A stretch of DNA of 64,000 bases from Streptomyces sp. V3I8 (GCF_030817535.1 NZ_JAUSZL010000002.1:868001-932000), one strand, 5' to 3'; positions 1 through 8,870 are shown, counted from the first letter of the stretch. Notes: a model not told the origin generated them from the letters alone. Numbers and translations are program-made.

Positions 1-35
1 AACACGGCGGGAGCGGACGGCAGGCCGCCTGACCC

Positions 36-253
36 TCACCGGACCGACCGGTCCAGCTCGTCGAGGGCGGCGAGGAGCTCCGGGGCCACCGTGTCCCGGA
101 GCCACGCACCGGCTGCCGTCGTCGAGGACGAGCTCCTCGCCGCTGTTGTACGCCCCTCGCCGGGCGCCCGGCAGGGGACGGGCCTTGCCGGGACCCCGGC
201 CGCCTCCAGAACCCGCCCGGCCCTTTCCTCCGACGCGATCCCGCCTCTCGTCA
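36..253 (-). pseudogene. possible frameshifted gene remnant
   Basis: On the minus strand the frame from the ATG at 253 to the TGA at 36 is open (about 72 codons), but its middle has poor codon use. A different frame at about 160-115 reads YNSGEELVLDDGSR with G or C at nearly every third position. The tail WLRDTVAPELLAALDELD returns to the first frame, again with good codon use. Two compensating frameshifts in a once-continuous gene would explain this. The family is not recognised. It could also be a chance open frame. Confidence 0.25.
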
Positions 254-284
254 TGAGGGCCCAGGCCACGGATTCCGCCCCCGG

Positions 285-317
285 GGGGCGCGGGGAACTG
301 CGCGACCGGCCCCCACG
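285..317 (+). repeat. dispersed intergenic repeat, copy 1
   Basis: Contains GGGGCGCGGGGAACTGCGCG followed by ACCGGCCCCCACGG. The same core recurs on either strand near 4426, 10062, 15231, 18834 (variant) and 21901. This copy lies about 50 bases upstream of the small gene at 366. Confidence 0.7.
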
Positions 318-365
318 GACCCCGCCCCAGAGCCCGGGAAAGGGCCGAGCGCCTAAGCTCCACGC

Positions 366-758
366 ATGGAACAGAGCGAGATCATCCTCCGAGCGATCGG
401 CGTCCTGACCGAGACCCAGGAAATGGTGCGCCGGCTCAACGAGGAGACCACGGTCGACATAGACGCCGGCGAGGCCCAGCTGGGCAGGCTCGTCACCGAG
501 GTCTTCCCGTCGGTCGAGGTCCCCGGCGACGCCACTCCCGCCGAGGCCGGCCAAGCGGTCGTCGACGCCCTGATGCCCGCGGCCATCTCCCTCGTGGGCG
601 CGTTCGCCTTCCTGTTCTCGGAACTCGCCGACATCCACGACACGGGCCGCTCCGAGATCAAGAGCACCGAACTCCTGCGCGCCCTCGCCCTGCGCCTGTC
701 CGACACGGACTCGAACGCGGGTCCGGAGACGGACCCCCGCCCGGACGGCGACGCGTGA
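366..758 (+). CDS. small protein of unknown function
   Basis: A 130-residue protein starting MEQSEIILRAIGVL. It is acidic and helical in character, with a hydrophobic stretch at about residues 75-95 (MPAAISLVGAFAFLFSELAD) that is too polar at its ends to be a confident membrane segment. The C-terminal 20 residues are Asp/Pro-rich and probably disordered. Codon third positions are strongly G/C, supporting a real gene. I do not recognise the family. The next gene on the same strand is 94 bases downstream, so co-transcription is possible but not shown. Confidence 0.7.
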   Translation: MEQSEIILRAIGVLTETQEMVRRLNEETTVDIDAGEAQLGRLVTEVFPSVEVPGDATPAEAGQAVVDALMPAAISLVGAFAFLFSELADIHDTGRSEIKSTELLRALALRLSDTDSNAGPETDPRPDGDA

Positions 759-852
759 CCGCTGCCCGGTAGCCACCGACCGGGCGGGTCATCTGCGGAG
801 CTGCATCCTCCGGATGTGTTCGGCGCAGCCCTCGAACGGGAAGTGGCCAAAG

Positions 853-2100
853 ATGCAAGATGTACGTGAGATGTGGGCCGCCGGCGCCGCCCAGGTGGCG
901 AAGTGGCGCCAGGAGCCCGTGATCGTCCAGTCCGTCCGATCGGCGGCGGCCGCCACGCTGGCGTACGTGGTCGCCCTGCACCTCAGCCCGGAAGCCGCGC
1001 CGCTCACCGCTCCGCTGACCGCGCTCCTCGTCGTCCAGGTCACCCTCTACTCCACCCTCACCACCGGGGTACGGCGGGTGAACTCCGTGGTCGCCGGGGT
1101 CCTCGTCGCCATCGGTTTCAGCGCCCTGGTGGGGCTGACCTGGTGGAGCCTCGGACTGCTCATCCTGGCCTCGCTGGCCGTCGGCCATCTGGTGCGGGTC
1201 AGCGAGTTCGTGCCCGAGGTGGCGATCAGCGCCATGCTGGTCCTCGGCGTCACCCGCCACGGCGACACGGCCTGGGCCCGCATCCTGGAGACGGTGATCG
1301 GCGCCGTGGTCGGACTCGGCTGCAATCTGCTCTTCGCTCCCCCGGTGTGGGTCGGCGCCGCCGGTGAGTCCATCGAGGACCTGGCCCGCCGGATGCGGCG
1401 GCTGATGCGGCGCGTCGGCGAGGAGGCGGCCGGCCGCACACCGGTGGCCGTCGCCGCCGAACGGCTGCACGAGGCGCGCCGGCTCGACCACGACATCGTC
1501 GACGTGGACGCGGCCCTCAAACAGGCCGAGGACAGCCTGCGGCTCAATCCGCGTGTACGGGAAGGGCTGCTGCACCGGGTCGTCCTGCGTACCGGCCTCG
1601 ACACGCTGGAGATCTGCACGGTGGTCCTGCGGGTGCTCACGCGCACCCTGACCGATCTCGCCAAGGAGCGCGAGCCCGAGCCGCTGTTCGAGCCGCACGT
1701 CGGAGCGACGTTCGAGCAGCTGCTGTCCGAGGTCGGCGATGCCGTGGTCAGCTTCGCGGTCCTGGTCACCACCGACGTCAGCCGCAGCGCCGAGTCGGCC
1801 GAGTCGCGGCTCGCCTCGGAGCTGGCCGCCGCGACGGCCACCCGCGAGAAGCTGGCCCAGCTGCTGCTGGCGGAGGTGCAGCGGGACGCACGCCAGTGGC
1901 AGTTGTACGGCGCCATGGTCACCGAGGTCACCCGGATCCTCGACGAACTCGACATGGAGCACCGCTCCCGTCGGCTGCTGGAGGAACTGGACCGCTGCAC
2001 GCGCGAACAGCGCGAGCGCATGCCCCGGCTGGACCGCCTGAACCGGCGTCTGCGCTCCGCCCGGGGTGACAAGCGGGCCACCGCGGGGCGCGGCAGGTGA
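853..2100 (+). CDS. FUSC / aromatic acid exporter (ArAE)-type membrane protein
   Basis: A 415-residue protein. After about 30 cytoplasmic residues (WRQEPVIVQSVRSAAAAT) it has a block of about five or six hydrophobic segments (residues 35-160) with the pattern of the N-terminal FUSC/ArAE half-transporter, including PLTAPLTALLVVQVTLYSTL. The remaining 250 residues are a soluble, Arg/Glu/Leu-rich helical region, probably coiled coil. Related proteins export aromatic acids or are simply annotated as FUSC; the substrate here is unknown. I chose the ATG at 853 because GGGAAG lies 8 bases upstream. An in-frame ATG at 814 adds 13 residues but its nearest purine-rich site is 13 bases away. Confidence 0.8.
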   Translation: MQDVREMWAAGAAQVAKWRQEPVIVQSVRSAAAATLAYVVALHLSPEAAPLTAPLTALLVVQVTLYSTLTTGVRRVNSVVAGVLVAIGFSALVGLTWWSLGLLILASLAVGHLVRVSEFVPEVAISAMLVLGVTRHGDTAWARILETVIGAVVGLGCNLLFAPPVWVGAAGESIEDLARRMRRLMRRVGEEAAGRTPVAVAAERLHEARRLDHDIVDVDAALKQAEDSLRLNPRVREGLLHRVVLRTGLDTLEICTVVLRVLTRTLTDLAKEREPEPLFEPHVGATFEQLLSEVGDAVVSFAVLVTTDVSRSAESAESRLASELAAATATREKLAQLLLAEVQRDARQWQLYGAMVTEVTRILDELDMEHRSRRLLEELDRCTREQRERMPRLDRLNRRLRSARGDKRATAGRGR

Positions 2101-2115
2101 CGCTCCGCCGCCCCG

Positions 2116-2841
2116 TCAGCCCTCGCTCTCCGTGCGCTGGCGCCGCGACGTCCGCGGGCAGGCGGCCAGGCCGGCCTGGGTGAGCAGGACGTGCATGCGC
2201 TCGGTGAGCTGTCCGACGTCGTCCGCCGGGCGGTGGAAGGGCAGGCGTACGTCACCGTGGCCGCGGACGCGCTCGATGCGCAGCGTCAGCCCGTGGCGGT
2301 CCACGGCGAGCGGCTGCACCCGTACGGCGCCGTGCAGGCTGTCCGGTTCGACGAGGCGGGTCAGCCGCTCGACGGCGTCCGGGTGGGCGTCCGCGAGATG
2401 GGTCAGCAGCTGCGCCTCGGCGAGGACCAGCGGGTCGGGCTCGGCGGCGGCGTACTCGTCGAGGTCGACGACGACCGCCCCGCCGGGCTCGCGCAGCACG
2501 GCACGGGTCGGACGGAACGTCAGGTGTTCGTCCTCGGGCGTGAACCAGCCCGCCATCCAGAGGCGGGCGCGGATGCGCTGACGCACGGGGACGGGCGAGA
2601 CGTCGGCGAACTCCAGGACGGCGGACGGCTCTCCGCGCGGCGCGCAGATCGCGGCCGTGGTGAGCGTGCTGTCGTCCGGCAGGTGCAGCAGCACCCGGCC
2701 GTCCCCCGCGACGGTGTGTACGCCGATGAACTCCTCCCGGCCGCCTTCCGCGGTCACCGCGCAGGACCATGCCGCGGCAAGTACCGACCTGGCACGTTGC
2801 GCCGTGGCCGGTGCGGCCGTCCAGCTGTGACGGTCACCCAT
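2116..2841 (-). CDS. DUF2470 domain protein, predicted iron-regulated
   Basis: A 241-residue protein. The N-terminal 140 residues look like a split-barrel (PNPOx/HugZ-like) domain (AAAWSCAVTAEG, VLLHLPDDSTLTTAAI). Residues about 145-230 match the DUF2470 pattern: AQLLTHLADAHPDAVERLTRL, then VRVQPLAVDRHGLTLRIE and RLPFHRPADD. In HugZ-type proteins this pairing is linked to haem binding or degradation; that function here is inference. The start is clear: GGGAGG lies 6 bases upstream of the ATG at 2841, and a 19-base iron box directly abuts that ribosome site, so repression under iron sufficiency is likely. It converges on the FUSC gene at 2100. Confidence 0.8.
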   Translation of the reverse strand: MGDRHSWTAAPATAQRARSVLAAAWSCAVTAEGGREEFIGVHTVAGDGRVLLHLPDDSTLTTAAICAPRGEPSAVLEFADVSPVPVRQRIRARLWMAGWFTPEDEHLTFRPTRAVLREPGGAVVVDLDEYAAAEPDPLVLAEAQLLTHLADAHPDAVERLTRLVEPDSLHGAVRVQPLAVDRHGLTLRIERVRGHGDVRLPFHRPADDVGQLTERMHVLLTQAGLAACPRTSRRQRTESEG

Positions 2842-2853
2842 CCCGAACCTCCC

Positions 2854-2872
2854 TTAGGTAAGCCTTGCCTAA
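2854..2872 (-). promoter_or_regulatory. iron box (DmdR1/IdeR-type operator)
   Basis: The 19 bases TTAGGTAAGCCTTGCCTAA form an inverted repeat with one mismatch between the arms (TTAGGTAAG and TTAGGCAAG around a central base). This closely resembles the actinobacterial DmdR/IdeR/DtxR consensus TTAGGTTAGGCTAACCTAA. It ends immediately before the Shine-Dalgarno of the DUF2470 gene. Confidence 0.85.
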
Positions 2873-2938
2873 CCTACCGAAGTTCGGGGTGTACGCCAAC
2901 CGGGCGGCGCCGGTCACGGCACCTCTGCCGTTCCCGGT

Positions 2939-3832
2939 TCACGCCGTCCAGTGGGCGGGGCGGGTGAACGACTCCGGGAGCCGGGTGCCCGCGCTGCCCC
3001 GGGCGGCGTCGAGCTGCGGCTGGGTGAGGAAGAGGGCGCCGGTCAGGTCGGCGTCCGTGAGATCGGCGTCGCGCAGGTCGGCGCCGATCAGCTCCGCGCC
3101 CCGCAGGTCGGCGCCCGTCAGGTCGGCGGCGATGAGGTACGCGCCGCGCAGGTTCGCGCCGCGCAGGTCGGCGCCCCTGAGCCGGGCGCCCATCAGGTCG
3201 GCACCCCGGCGGTCCTTCTTCTTGCCGTTCTTGCCGTTCTTCCCCTTTTTTCCGTTCTTCTCGTTCCCGCTCTGGGCGAGACCGGCACGGGACAGTTCGC
3301 CGGCGCGCAGCAGCAGGGCGTTGACGTCCTGGCGGACCGCCGCCACGTCCAGCTCGGCGAGTTCCTCCGGGGGTCGGCGGGTGAGCGCCTCGGTCCGGTC
3401 GAGCGCGCGGCGCAGCTCGGGGTGGAGCGGCAGGGCCGCGGGCAGGGCGAGCGCCTCGGTGAGGTACCAGAGCAGTTCCTGCAGATGGCGTACGGTCCGG
3501 AACACGTCGAACATCAGACGGGCCTCGTCCCCGGGGCGCGAGCGCCAGTCCTCGCCGCCGAAGGTGACCTGCGAGACCTTCTGGCCGGCGCCGAAGCAGT
3601 CGTAGACCGTGCAGCCGTTGAAGCCGCGCTGCCGCAGTTCCGTGTGGATGCCGCAGCCGAAGTCCGTCCGGAGGTTGCGGCACGGGCTGCCGGCGGCCTT
3701 GTCGACCGCGAAGTCCGCCGAGGCGGCGAAGGGCAGCGCGACACAGCACAGCCCGAAGCACCGGGCACAGTCCGCCTTCAGCTCGGTGCGGGCGGGCGCG
3801 GCGCCGCCGGGTTCGTCTCGCATGCCTCCCAC
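2939..3832 (-). CDS. pentapeptide-repeat protein with Cys-rich N-terminus
   Basis: A 297-residue protein. The N-terminal part has clustered cysteines (CARCFGLCC at about 22-30, then single Cys in SPCRNL, FGCGIH, NGCTVY and YDCFG), suggesting a metal or Fe-S site. A helical region follows. Residues about 190-212 are a Lys/Gly/Asn linker ([15 protein letters not shown]). The C-terminus has about a dozen A(D/N)LxG pentapeptides ([19 protein letters not shown]) forming a short right-handed beta-helix. The cysteine block plus pentapeptides recurs in Streptomyces proteins of unknown role. The start is GTG at 3832, with an ATG three codons in; neither has ideal ribosome-site spacing. Confidence 0.8.
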   Translation of the reverse strand: MGGMRDEPGGAAPARTELKADCARCFGLCCVALPFAASADFAVDKAAGSPCRNLRTDFGCGIHTELRQRGFNGCTVYDCFGAGQKVSQVTFGGEDWRSRPGDEARLMFDVFRTVRHLQELLWYLTEALALPAALPLHPELRRALDRTEALTRRPPEELAELDVAAVRQDVNALLLRAGELSRAGLAQSGNEKNGKKGKNGKNGKKKDRRGADLMGARLRGADLRGANLRGAYLIAADLTGADLRGAELIGADLRDADLTDADLTGALFLTQPQLDAARGSAGTRLPESFTRPAHWTA

Positions 3833-3891
3833 CCTACGCAGCGCGCGCCCGTACCGGCCGGGGGGTCCGTCCGGGGCCGGCCGGCCCCGGC

Positions 3892-4394
3892 CTACGCCAT
3901 GTCGCAGAGCATCGCCAGGTTGCTCACCAGCAGGCCGCCGTCGACCGGGAGGGTCACCCCGGTGATCCAGGACGCGTCCGCCGAGGCGAGGAAGGCGACG
4001 GCGGACGCGATGTCGGCGGGCTCGCCCACCCGCCCCGGCGGGTAGTGGGCGGCGGCGCGTTCGAGGAACCCGCCCCGGCCGTCCCGGGCGCCGGTGCGGC
4101 CTTCGCCGCGCTGTACGCGTGGGAGCCGAAGTGCCGCTCGGCGTCGACCGAGCCGATGCCGACGATCGCGCCCCGCCCGCCGGCCGCCGTCAGGTGCGGC
4201 AGGGCGGCACGCACGCAGCGGCAGGCGCCGCGCAACGTGATCTCGAAGTCCTCGTACCAGGGGCCGTCCTCGTGCTCGTCGAAGGACGCGGGGCCGGTGT
4301 GGCACGCGTAGGCGTTGTCGACCAGGACGTCGAGTCCCCCGAAGGAGTCCACCGCGGCCGTGACGAGTACTCCGTAACCGGTGAATCGTGTCAT
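3892..4394 (-). pseudogene. short-chain dehydrogenase/reductase remnant with two deletions
   Basis: The frame from the ATG at 4394 begins MTRFTGYGVLVT, as an SDR would, then jumps directly to SFGGLDVLVDNAY. The glycine-rich TGxxxGIG cofactor loop and about 50 residues after it are missing. It continues through [21 protein letters not shown] (the Ser and YxxxK catalytic region) and loses frame near 4100. A different frame supplies the SDR C-terminus, [20 protein letters not shown] then [18 protein letters not shown], ending at 3892. Roughly 15-30 residues between these parts are also absent. The product could not bind NAD(P). Confidence 0.85.
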
Positions 4395-4425
4395 GGGATC
4401 AGCCCAGGAGTGGTTTTCGGGTGCG

Positions 4426-4463
4426 GGCCCGTCGCGGCCGGTCGCGCGGTTCCCCGCACCCCC
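4426..4463 (-). repeat. dispersed intergenic repeat, copy 2
   Basis: Reverse-oriented copy reading GGTCGCGCGGTTCCCCGC, matching the complement of the core at 10062. It sits between the SDR remnant and the hydrolase gene. Confidence 0.6.
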
Positions 4464-4485
4464 GGAGGGCTCCCCCACGGGGCGC

Positions 4486-5787
4486 TCAGGCCTCGTCCCT
4501 CGCCAGTGCCAGCAGGCGGTCCAGGACCCGGGGGCCGCCCGCCCGCACGCCGTCGTGTTCGAACTCGTCCGTCACGTAGGTGCGCAGACCACGGATCGTG
4601 CGGGCCGTCCGCAGGGCGTGGGCGGTGTCGACGTACATGTCGTCGTGGTAGACGGCCGCGGCGACGGGGACCTCGTTGGCGGCGAGGCGGTCGGGGTGGT
4701 AGAGGACGGGCCAGTCGGTGCGTTCGGCGAGGAGGTCGGCCGTCTCGCGCAGCGGGCGCAGGGCCGGGTCGCAGTCGAAGGTCCAGGGGTGGACGGACTC
4801 GCCGGTGAACAGGAGCGGACCGTCGCCCGCGAGGGTCTTGGCCGCGTCGAACTGGGGGAAGTCGGCGCGCACCCGCTCGGCGGACCAGGCGGTGGGACGC
4901 TCGCCCTGGGCGTAGCAGGCCTCGTGGACCAGCGCGTACAGGGGATGTCCGGCGAAGGACAGGAGGGACTGGACGTCCTCCTGGAAGGCGTCGGAGAGGG
5001 CCGGGCCCTGTGCGGTGCGGACGAAGGCGTTCTCCAGGAGGTAGTGCAGCCGGTGGCTGCCCTCGCCGCCGCCGAGGAGGATGCCCAGGGACTGGAAGGC
5101 CTCGACGGTGAGCCGGTAACCGCCGTTCAGGACGGGCTCGTTGAGCAGGACGTACTCGGCGATCCGCCGGGCCCGCTCGACGTCCTGGGGGTAACGCGCG
5201 TAGTGCGCGGCGACCTTGCGCTCGATACGCGGGTAGGCGGCCCGGTAGACGTCGTCGGCGTGGCCGTCGAGGGTGGGCAGTCCGCCGGTGATCAGGGCCG
5301 CGTCGAGGCCCTCGGGCGCGGTGGAGAGGTAATGGGTCGCGCAGAAGCCGCCGAAGCTCTGGCCGAGCACGGTCCAGGGGGCGCCGCCCGTGACCGCCGG
5401 GCGGATCGCCTCGCAGTCGCGGACGATGGAGTCCGCGCGGAACAGCGCCAGGTAGTCGGCCTGTTCGCGGGGGCCGCCGCGCAGCGGGAGCGTCTGCCGG
5501 TTGGCGGGCGTGGAACTGCCGGTGCCGCGCTGGTCGAGGAGCAGGACGCGGTAGTCCTCCAGGGCGCGGCCGAGCCAGGCCTGTCTGCCGACGAAGCGGT
5601 TGGCGCCGAAGCCGGGGCCGCCCTGGAGGTAGATCAGCCAGGGCAGGTCCCGGTCCACCCGGTCGCTCGCGACCACTTCACGGGCGTACAGCTCGATCGT
5701 CTCGCCCGTGGGGGCGTCGTGGTCGAGCGGCACAGTGAACCGGCGGTCACGCAGGACGACACCGGGCTGACGGTAAGTGGCACTCAA
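4486..5787 (-). CDS. alpha/beta hydrolase, proline iminopeptidase family (S33)
   Basis: A 433-residue protein, expected to be cytoplasmic as no signal peptide is visible. It carries the S33 signature: oxyanion-hole motif QGGPGFG (about residues 55-61), LLLDQRGTGSS (about 82-92), the nucleophile elbow GQSFGG (about 142-147) and a late EFEHDGVR supplying the catalytic His. The length fits the larger actinobacterial prolyl aminopeptidases, which remove N-terminal proline from peptides; the substrate here is not proven. It is monocistronic, with a start a short distance downstream of GGGAGCC. Downstream lies repeat copy 2. Confidence 0.85.
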   Translation of the reverse strand: MSATYRQPGVVLRDRRFTVPLDHDAPTGETIELYAREVVASDRVDRDLPWLIYLQGGPGFGANRFVGRQAWLGRALEDYRVLLLDQRGTGSSTPANRQTLPLRGGPREQADYLALFRADSIVRDCEAIRPAVTGGAPWTVLGQSFGGFCATHYLSTAPEGLDAALITGGLPTLDGHADDVYRAAYPRIERKVAAHYARYPQDVERARRIAEYVLLNEPVLNGGYRLTVEAFQSLGILLGGGEGSHRLHYLLENAFVRTAQGPALSDAFQEDVQSLLSFAGHPLYALVHEACYAQGERPTAWSAERVRADFPQFDAAKTLAGDGPLLFTGESVHPWTFDCDPALRPLRETADLLAERTDWPVLYHPDRLAANEVPVAAAVYHDDMYVDTAHALRTARTIRGLRTYVTDEFEHDGVRAGGPRVLDRLLALARDEA

Positions 5788-5963
5788 AAGGGGCTCCCGA
5801 GACGGATGGATTCCTGATCGCGAACCAGTTCAGCACAAGTTCTCCGGCGGGCCGAGGCCGGGGATCAAGAAAACCGTACTGACCGGCCGATCAGACTGCC
5901 GCCCGTGACCGTACTGAACAACCGCTCAGCAGGGACCGCCGCCCGGCCGGTCCGCCCAACCGG

Positions 5964-6989
5964 TCAGCGGGGCGGGAGACTTGAGCGCCGGACCACCAGT
6001 TCCGGCTGGAGCACCACGCGCCGGTGCTGGTGCGGGGTGGGGGCCGTCTCCGCCTCGGTCTCCTCGAGGAGGAGTTCCGAGGCGAGCGCGCCCATGGTCA
6101 CGGCGGGCTGGCGCACCGAGGTCAGCGGGACGGCCGCGGCGGCCGCGAACTCGATGTCGTCGTAGCCGACGATCGCGAGGTCGTCCGGGACGCTCACGCC
6201 GGCCGCGAACATCGCCTGCAGGACGCCGAGGGCGAGCAGGTCGTTGGCGCAGAAGACGGCGGTCGGCCGGTCCGCGAGGCCGAGGAGCCGGGCTCCCGCG
6301 TCGCGGCCCGCGGCCACGTCGAGACGCTCTGTGGGCAGCTCGCGCAGGTGCTGCGGGCCGAGTCCCGCCTCGTCGAGGGCGTTCAGGGCGCCCGTACGGC
6401 GGTCCGCGACCTGGGTGAGTCCGGGCGGCCCGCTCACGTACGCGATGGAGCGGTGCCCCGCGTCGACGAGGTGCCGCACGGCGAGGGCGCCGCCCGCGAC
6501 GTCGTCGACGGACACCGAGCACTCGGTGGTGCCCTCGGCGACCCGGTCGACGAGGACGAAGGGGATGCCGTGGCGGCGGAACGTCTCGATGTTGCGGCCG
6601 GTCGCGTCGGCGGGGGTCAACAGGACGCCCCGTACGCGCTGTTCGGCGAAGAGCGACAGGTAGTCGGCCTCCTCGCCGGCGCTCTGCGCGCTGTTGCAGA
6701 CCATCACGCCGAGGCCGGCCTCGCGGGCCGCCCGCTCGGCGCCGCGTGCCACGTCCACGAAGAAGGGGTTGCCCATGTCGAGGACGAGCAGGCCCATGAT
6801 CCGGCTGCGCCCGGCGCGCAGCTGCCGCGCCGACTCGCTGCGGACGTAGCCGAGCCGGTCGATGGCGGAGAGCACGCGGGCGCGGGTCTCGGAGGCCACC
6901 GTGTCCGGGCGGTTGATGACGTTCGAGACCGTGCCGACGGAGACTCCGGCGACTCGGGCGACGTCCTTGATACCCACCGACTGGGCCAT
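5964..6989 (-). CDS. LacI-family regulator, predicted rhamnose repressor
   Basis: A 341-residue LacI protein. The helix-turn-helix is at residues 5-30 (IKDVARVAGVSVGTVSNVIN) and the hinge helix is ARQLRAGRS, followed by a periplasmic-binding-protein-like effector domain (LLVLDMGNPFFVDVARG; VFCANDLLALGVLQ; VGYDDIEFAAAAAVPLTSVR). I chose the ATG at 6989 over one 13 codons upstream because GGAGG precedes it by 10 bases. It is the last gene of the leftward rhamnose set. Two LacI-type palindromes in the 13.7-13.9 kb divergent promoter are its likely operators. The effector is probably L-rhamnose or a pathway intermediate, by inference. Confidence 0.85.
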   Translation of the reverse strand: MAQSVGIKDVARVAGVSVGTVSNVINRPDTVASETRARVLSAIDRLGYVRSESARQLRAGRSRIMGLLVLDMGNPFFVDVARGAERAAREAGLGVMVCNSAQSAGEEADYLSLFAEQRVRGVLLTPADATGRNIETFRRHGIPFVLVDRVAEGTTECSVSVDDVAGGALAVRHLVDAGHRSIAYVSGPPGLTQVADRRTGALNALDEAGLGPQHLRELPTERLDVAAGRDAGARLLGLADRPTAVFCANDLLALGVLQAMFAAGVSVPDDLAIVGYDDIEFAAAAAVPLTSVRQPAVTMGALASELLLEETEAETAPTPHQHRRVVLQPELVVRRSSLPPR

Positions 6990-7068
6990 CAGGCGGTTAC
7001 CTCCGGGAGAACGGTCAGTGGTGGGCACGCGGCCACATTACCCGCGTGCCCACCCGGAACGGACTGCG

Positions 7069-8490
7069 TCATGCGGGCAGCCCGAAGTCGATGACGCGCA
7101 GCGCCGACGGTGTCGTACCGGTGGACCTGACCTGGTACAGGACGGACAGCACGCCGTCCTGGGCGATCCTCGTCTCGTCGACGAGGACCTCGCCGAAGGC
7201 GTTCAGGCCGCTGCCGTCGAACAGGGTCGTCCAGTCCGTGTGCCCGGAGGCGGCGGACGCGGCGGCGATGCGTCCGAAGGGCAGGATCGCGTACGCGTTG
7301 TCGTACTTGTCGAGGACCAGTCGGGTGCGCTGACTGGAGTTGAGGGCGACCGGTATCTCGGTCTTGCGCCAGGTACCGGTGGCGGCCTTGCGAAGGTGGA
7401 AGGCGCGGCCGTTCGCCGTCCGGTCGCTGACGTAGTTCGTGGTGCACTGGCCGAAGCGGCCCGGCACGTAGCTGATGATCGCGTGCGGCCGGCCCGCGGA
7501 GTCGGTGGCCTGGCTCTCCTGGTTCATCAGGGAGTGGTCCGGGTCGAGGGCGTCCACCACCAGGCCGCTGTCGGTGACGGCGACCTTGTCGGAGCCCCCG
7601 GTGGTGCCGACGACCGTGCCCGCGTCGTTGCGCCAGGTGCGGCCGCGGTCGTCCGAGTAGACGTAGCCCGTGTCGTGGTTGGTGATGCCGCCGGCGTTGC
7701 ACATCACCGCGGCGTTCTGCTCGCGCCAGGTGAAGAAGGAGTGCAGCCGGCCGTTGCGGTCGTAGTCGATGCCGTGCAGGTACATGTTGCGGACGGTGCT
7801 GGAGCCGTGCGCGCTGGTGTACGTGCCGGTCGAGCTGCTCCACTCGCCGAGGTCGCTCCAGGACGTGCCGTTGTACTCGGCGAGGGCGTGGCGGCCGTTG
7901 CCCGAGACCCCCGTGCGGTAGCTGAGCTGGAGCTTGCCGTCGGGCAGGGAGACGAACTGCGGGTACGTGAACTGGGAGGTGAGGGCGAGCCCGTCGAGGC
8001 TGGACTGCGGCGCGCCGAACCGGCTCGCGGTCCAGGTCAGGCCCGCGGGATTGTCCATGAGCCCGGCCACCGACTTCACGTAGGTGAAGCCGTCGCTGTG
8101 GGAGTCCATGGTGAGGTGGAGGCGGCCGTCGGTCTTGGACAGGCCCATGGAGATGACGTTGTGGGAGTCGTCGTAGCGCAGGGTGTGTCCGACCTTCACG
8201 GTGGACCAGGTGCTCGCACCGAGTGCCCGGCGGCCGACGACGGCGTTGCGGTCCGCGGTGTACCAGACGGCGTACTGGTGGCCCTTGTGGGTGAGCAGGC
8301 CATTCTTCTGGAACGAGTTGTTGTTGACCAGGCCGTCGTAGGAGACGAAGAAGATGGCCTGGCCGTCGAGCGTGGTGGTGGCCCCGCGGGTGACCGAGGG
8401 GCCGGGGGCGGCCGCCCTGGCGGTACCGGCGAGGGCCGGGGCCGCGACGGTGCCGAGCAGGGCGGTCGTGAGCAGGGTGCGTCTCTTCAT
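7069..8490 (-). CDS. Tat-exported BNR_4 beta-propeller protein, candidate rhamnose-releasing enzyme
   Basis: A 473-residue secreted protein. The signal peptide is MKRRTLLTTALLGTVAAPAL with an AxA site near residue 30; twin Arg suggests Tat export. The body has the BNR_4 pattern: DDSHNVISMGLSKTDGRLHL, LTSQFTYPQFV, FTWREQNAAVMCNAGGITN, then YSDDRGRTWR. This fold underlies GH145 alpha-L-rhamnosidases and the PL24/PL25 ulvan lyases. Encoded between rhaM and the lacI-type gene, it may release rhamnose from a plant or algal glycan outside the cell. The exact activity (hydrolase or lyase) is inference; other BNR_4 functions are possible. AGGAG lies 8 bases before the ATG. Confidence 0.75.
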   Translation of the reverse strand: MKRRTLLTTALLGTVAAPALAGTARAAAPGPSVTRGATTTLDGQAIFFVSYDGLVNNNSFQKNGLLTHKGHQYAVWYTADRNAVVGRRALGASTWSTVKVGHTLRYDDSHNVISMGLSKTDGRLHLTMDSHSDGFTYVKSVAGLMDNPAGLTWTASRFGAPQSSLDGLALTSQFTYPQFVSLPDGKLQLSYRTGVSGNGRHALAEYNGTSWSDLGEWSSSTGTYTSAHGSSTVRNMYLHGIDYDRNGRLHSFFTWREQNAAVMCNAGGITNHDTGYVYSDDRGRTWRNDAGTVVGTTGGSDKVAVTDSGLVVDALDPDHSLMNQESQATDSAGRPHAIISYVPGRFGQCTTNYVSDRTANGRAFHLRKAATGTWRKTEIPVALNSSQRTRLVLDKYDNAYAILPFGRIAAASAASGHTDWTTLFDGSGLNAFGEVLVDETRIAQDGVLSVLYQVRSTGTTPSALRVIDFGLPA

Positions 8491-8549
8491 GTTCGGGGCT
8501 CCTTGGCGTGTGGGGACGAGGAGGACGAGCGTGGGAAGAGCACGGTGGA

Positions 8550-8870
8550 TCAGGCGAGGTGGAAGACCTCGGTGAGCGGTTTCATGGCCTCGTCGGGACG
8601 GGCGCCGTCCAGCGATTCGAAGAACGGCGCCATCTCGGCCTGCCAGCGGGCGTTGACCCCGGTGGCCTCCATGCCCGCCTGCGCGGCGGCGAAGTCCTCG
8701 GTCTCCAGGTACCCGACCAGCAGGCCGTCCTCGCGGAGGAAGAGCGAGTAGTTGTGCCAGCCGGTGGCCGAGAGCGCCTCCTGCATCTCGGGCCACACGG
8801 CGGCATGTCTCTCGCGGTACTCGTCGAGCCGGTCCGCGCGGACCTTGAGCAGGAAACAGACGCGCTGCAT
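8550..8870 (-). CDS. rhaM: L-rhamnose mutarotase
   Basis: A 106-residue protein of the RhaM/RhaU family, which are usually about 104 residues. It interconverts alpha- and beta-L-rhamnopyranose for the isomerase. Family features are visible: RVCFLLKVRADRLDEYRERH with the conserved His at about residue 22, VWPEMQEALSATGWHNYSLF, DGLLVGYLE, and a C-terminal MAPFFESL. It lies between the lipoprotein gene upstream (76-base gap) and the BNR_4 gene downstream (59-base gap) on the same strand, consistent with one transcript. Cytoplasmic. Confidence 0.92.
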   Translation of the reverse strand: MQRVCFLLKVRADRLDEYRERHAAVWPEMQEALSATGWHNYSLFLREDGLLVGYLETEDFAAAQAGMEATGVNARWQAEMAPFFESLDGARPDEAMKPLTEVFHLA

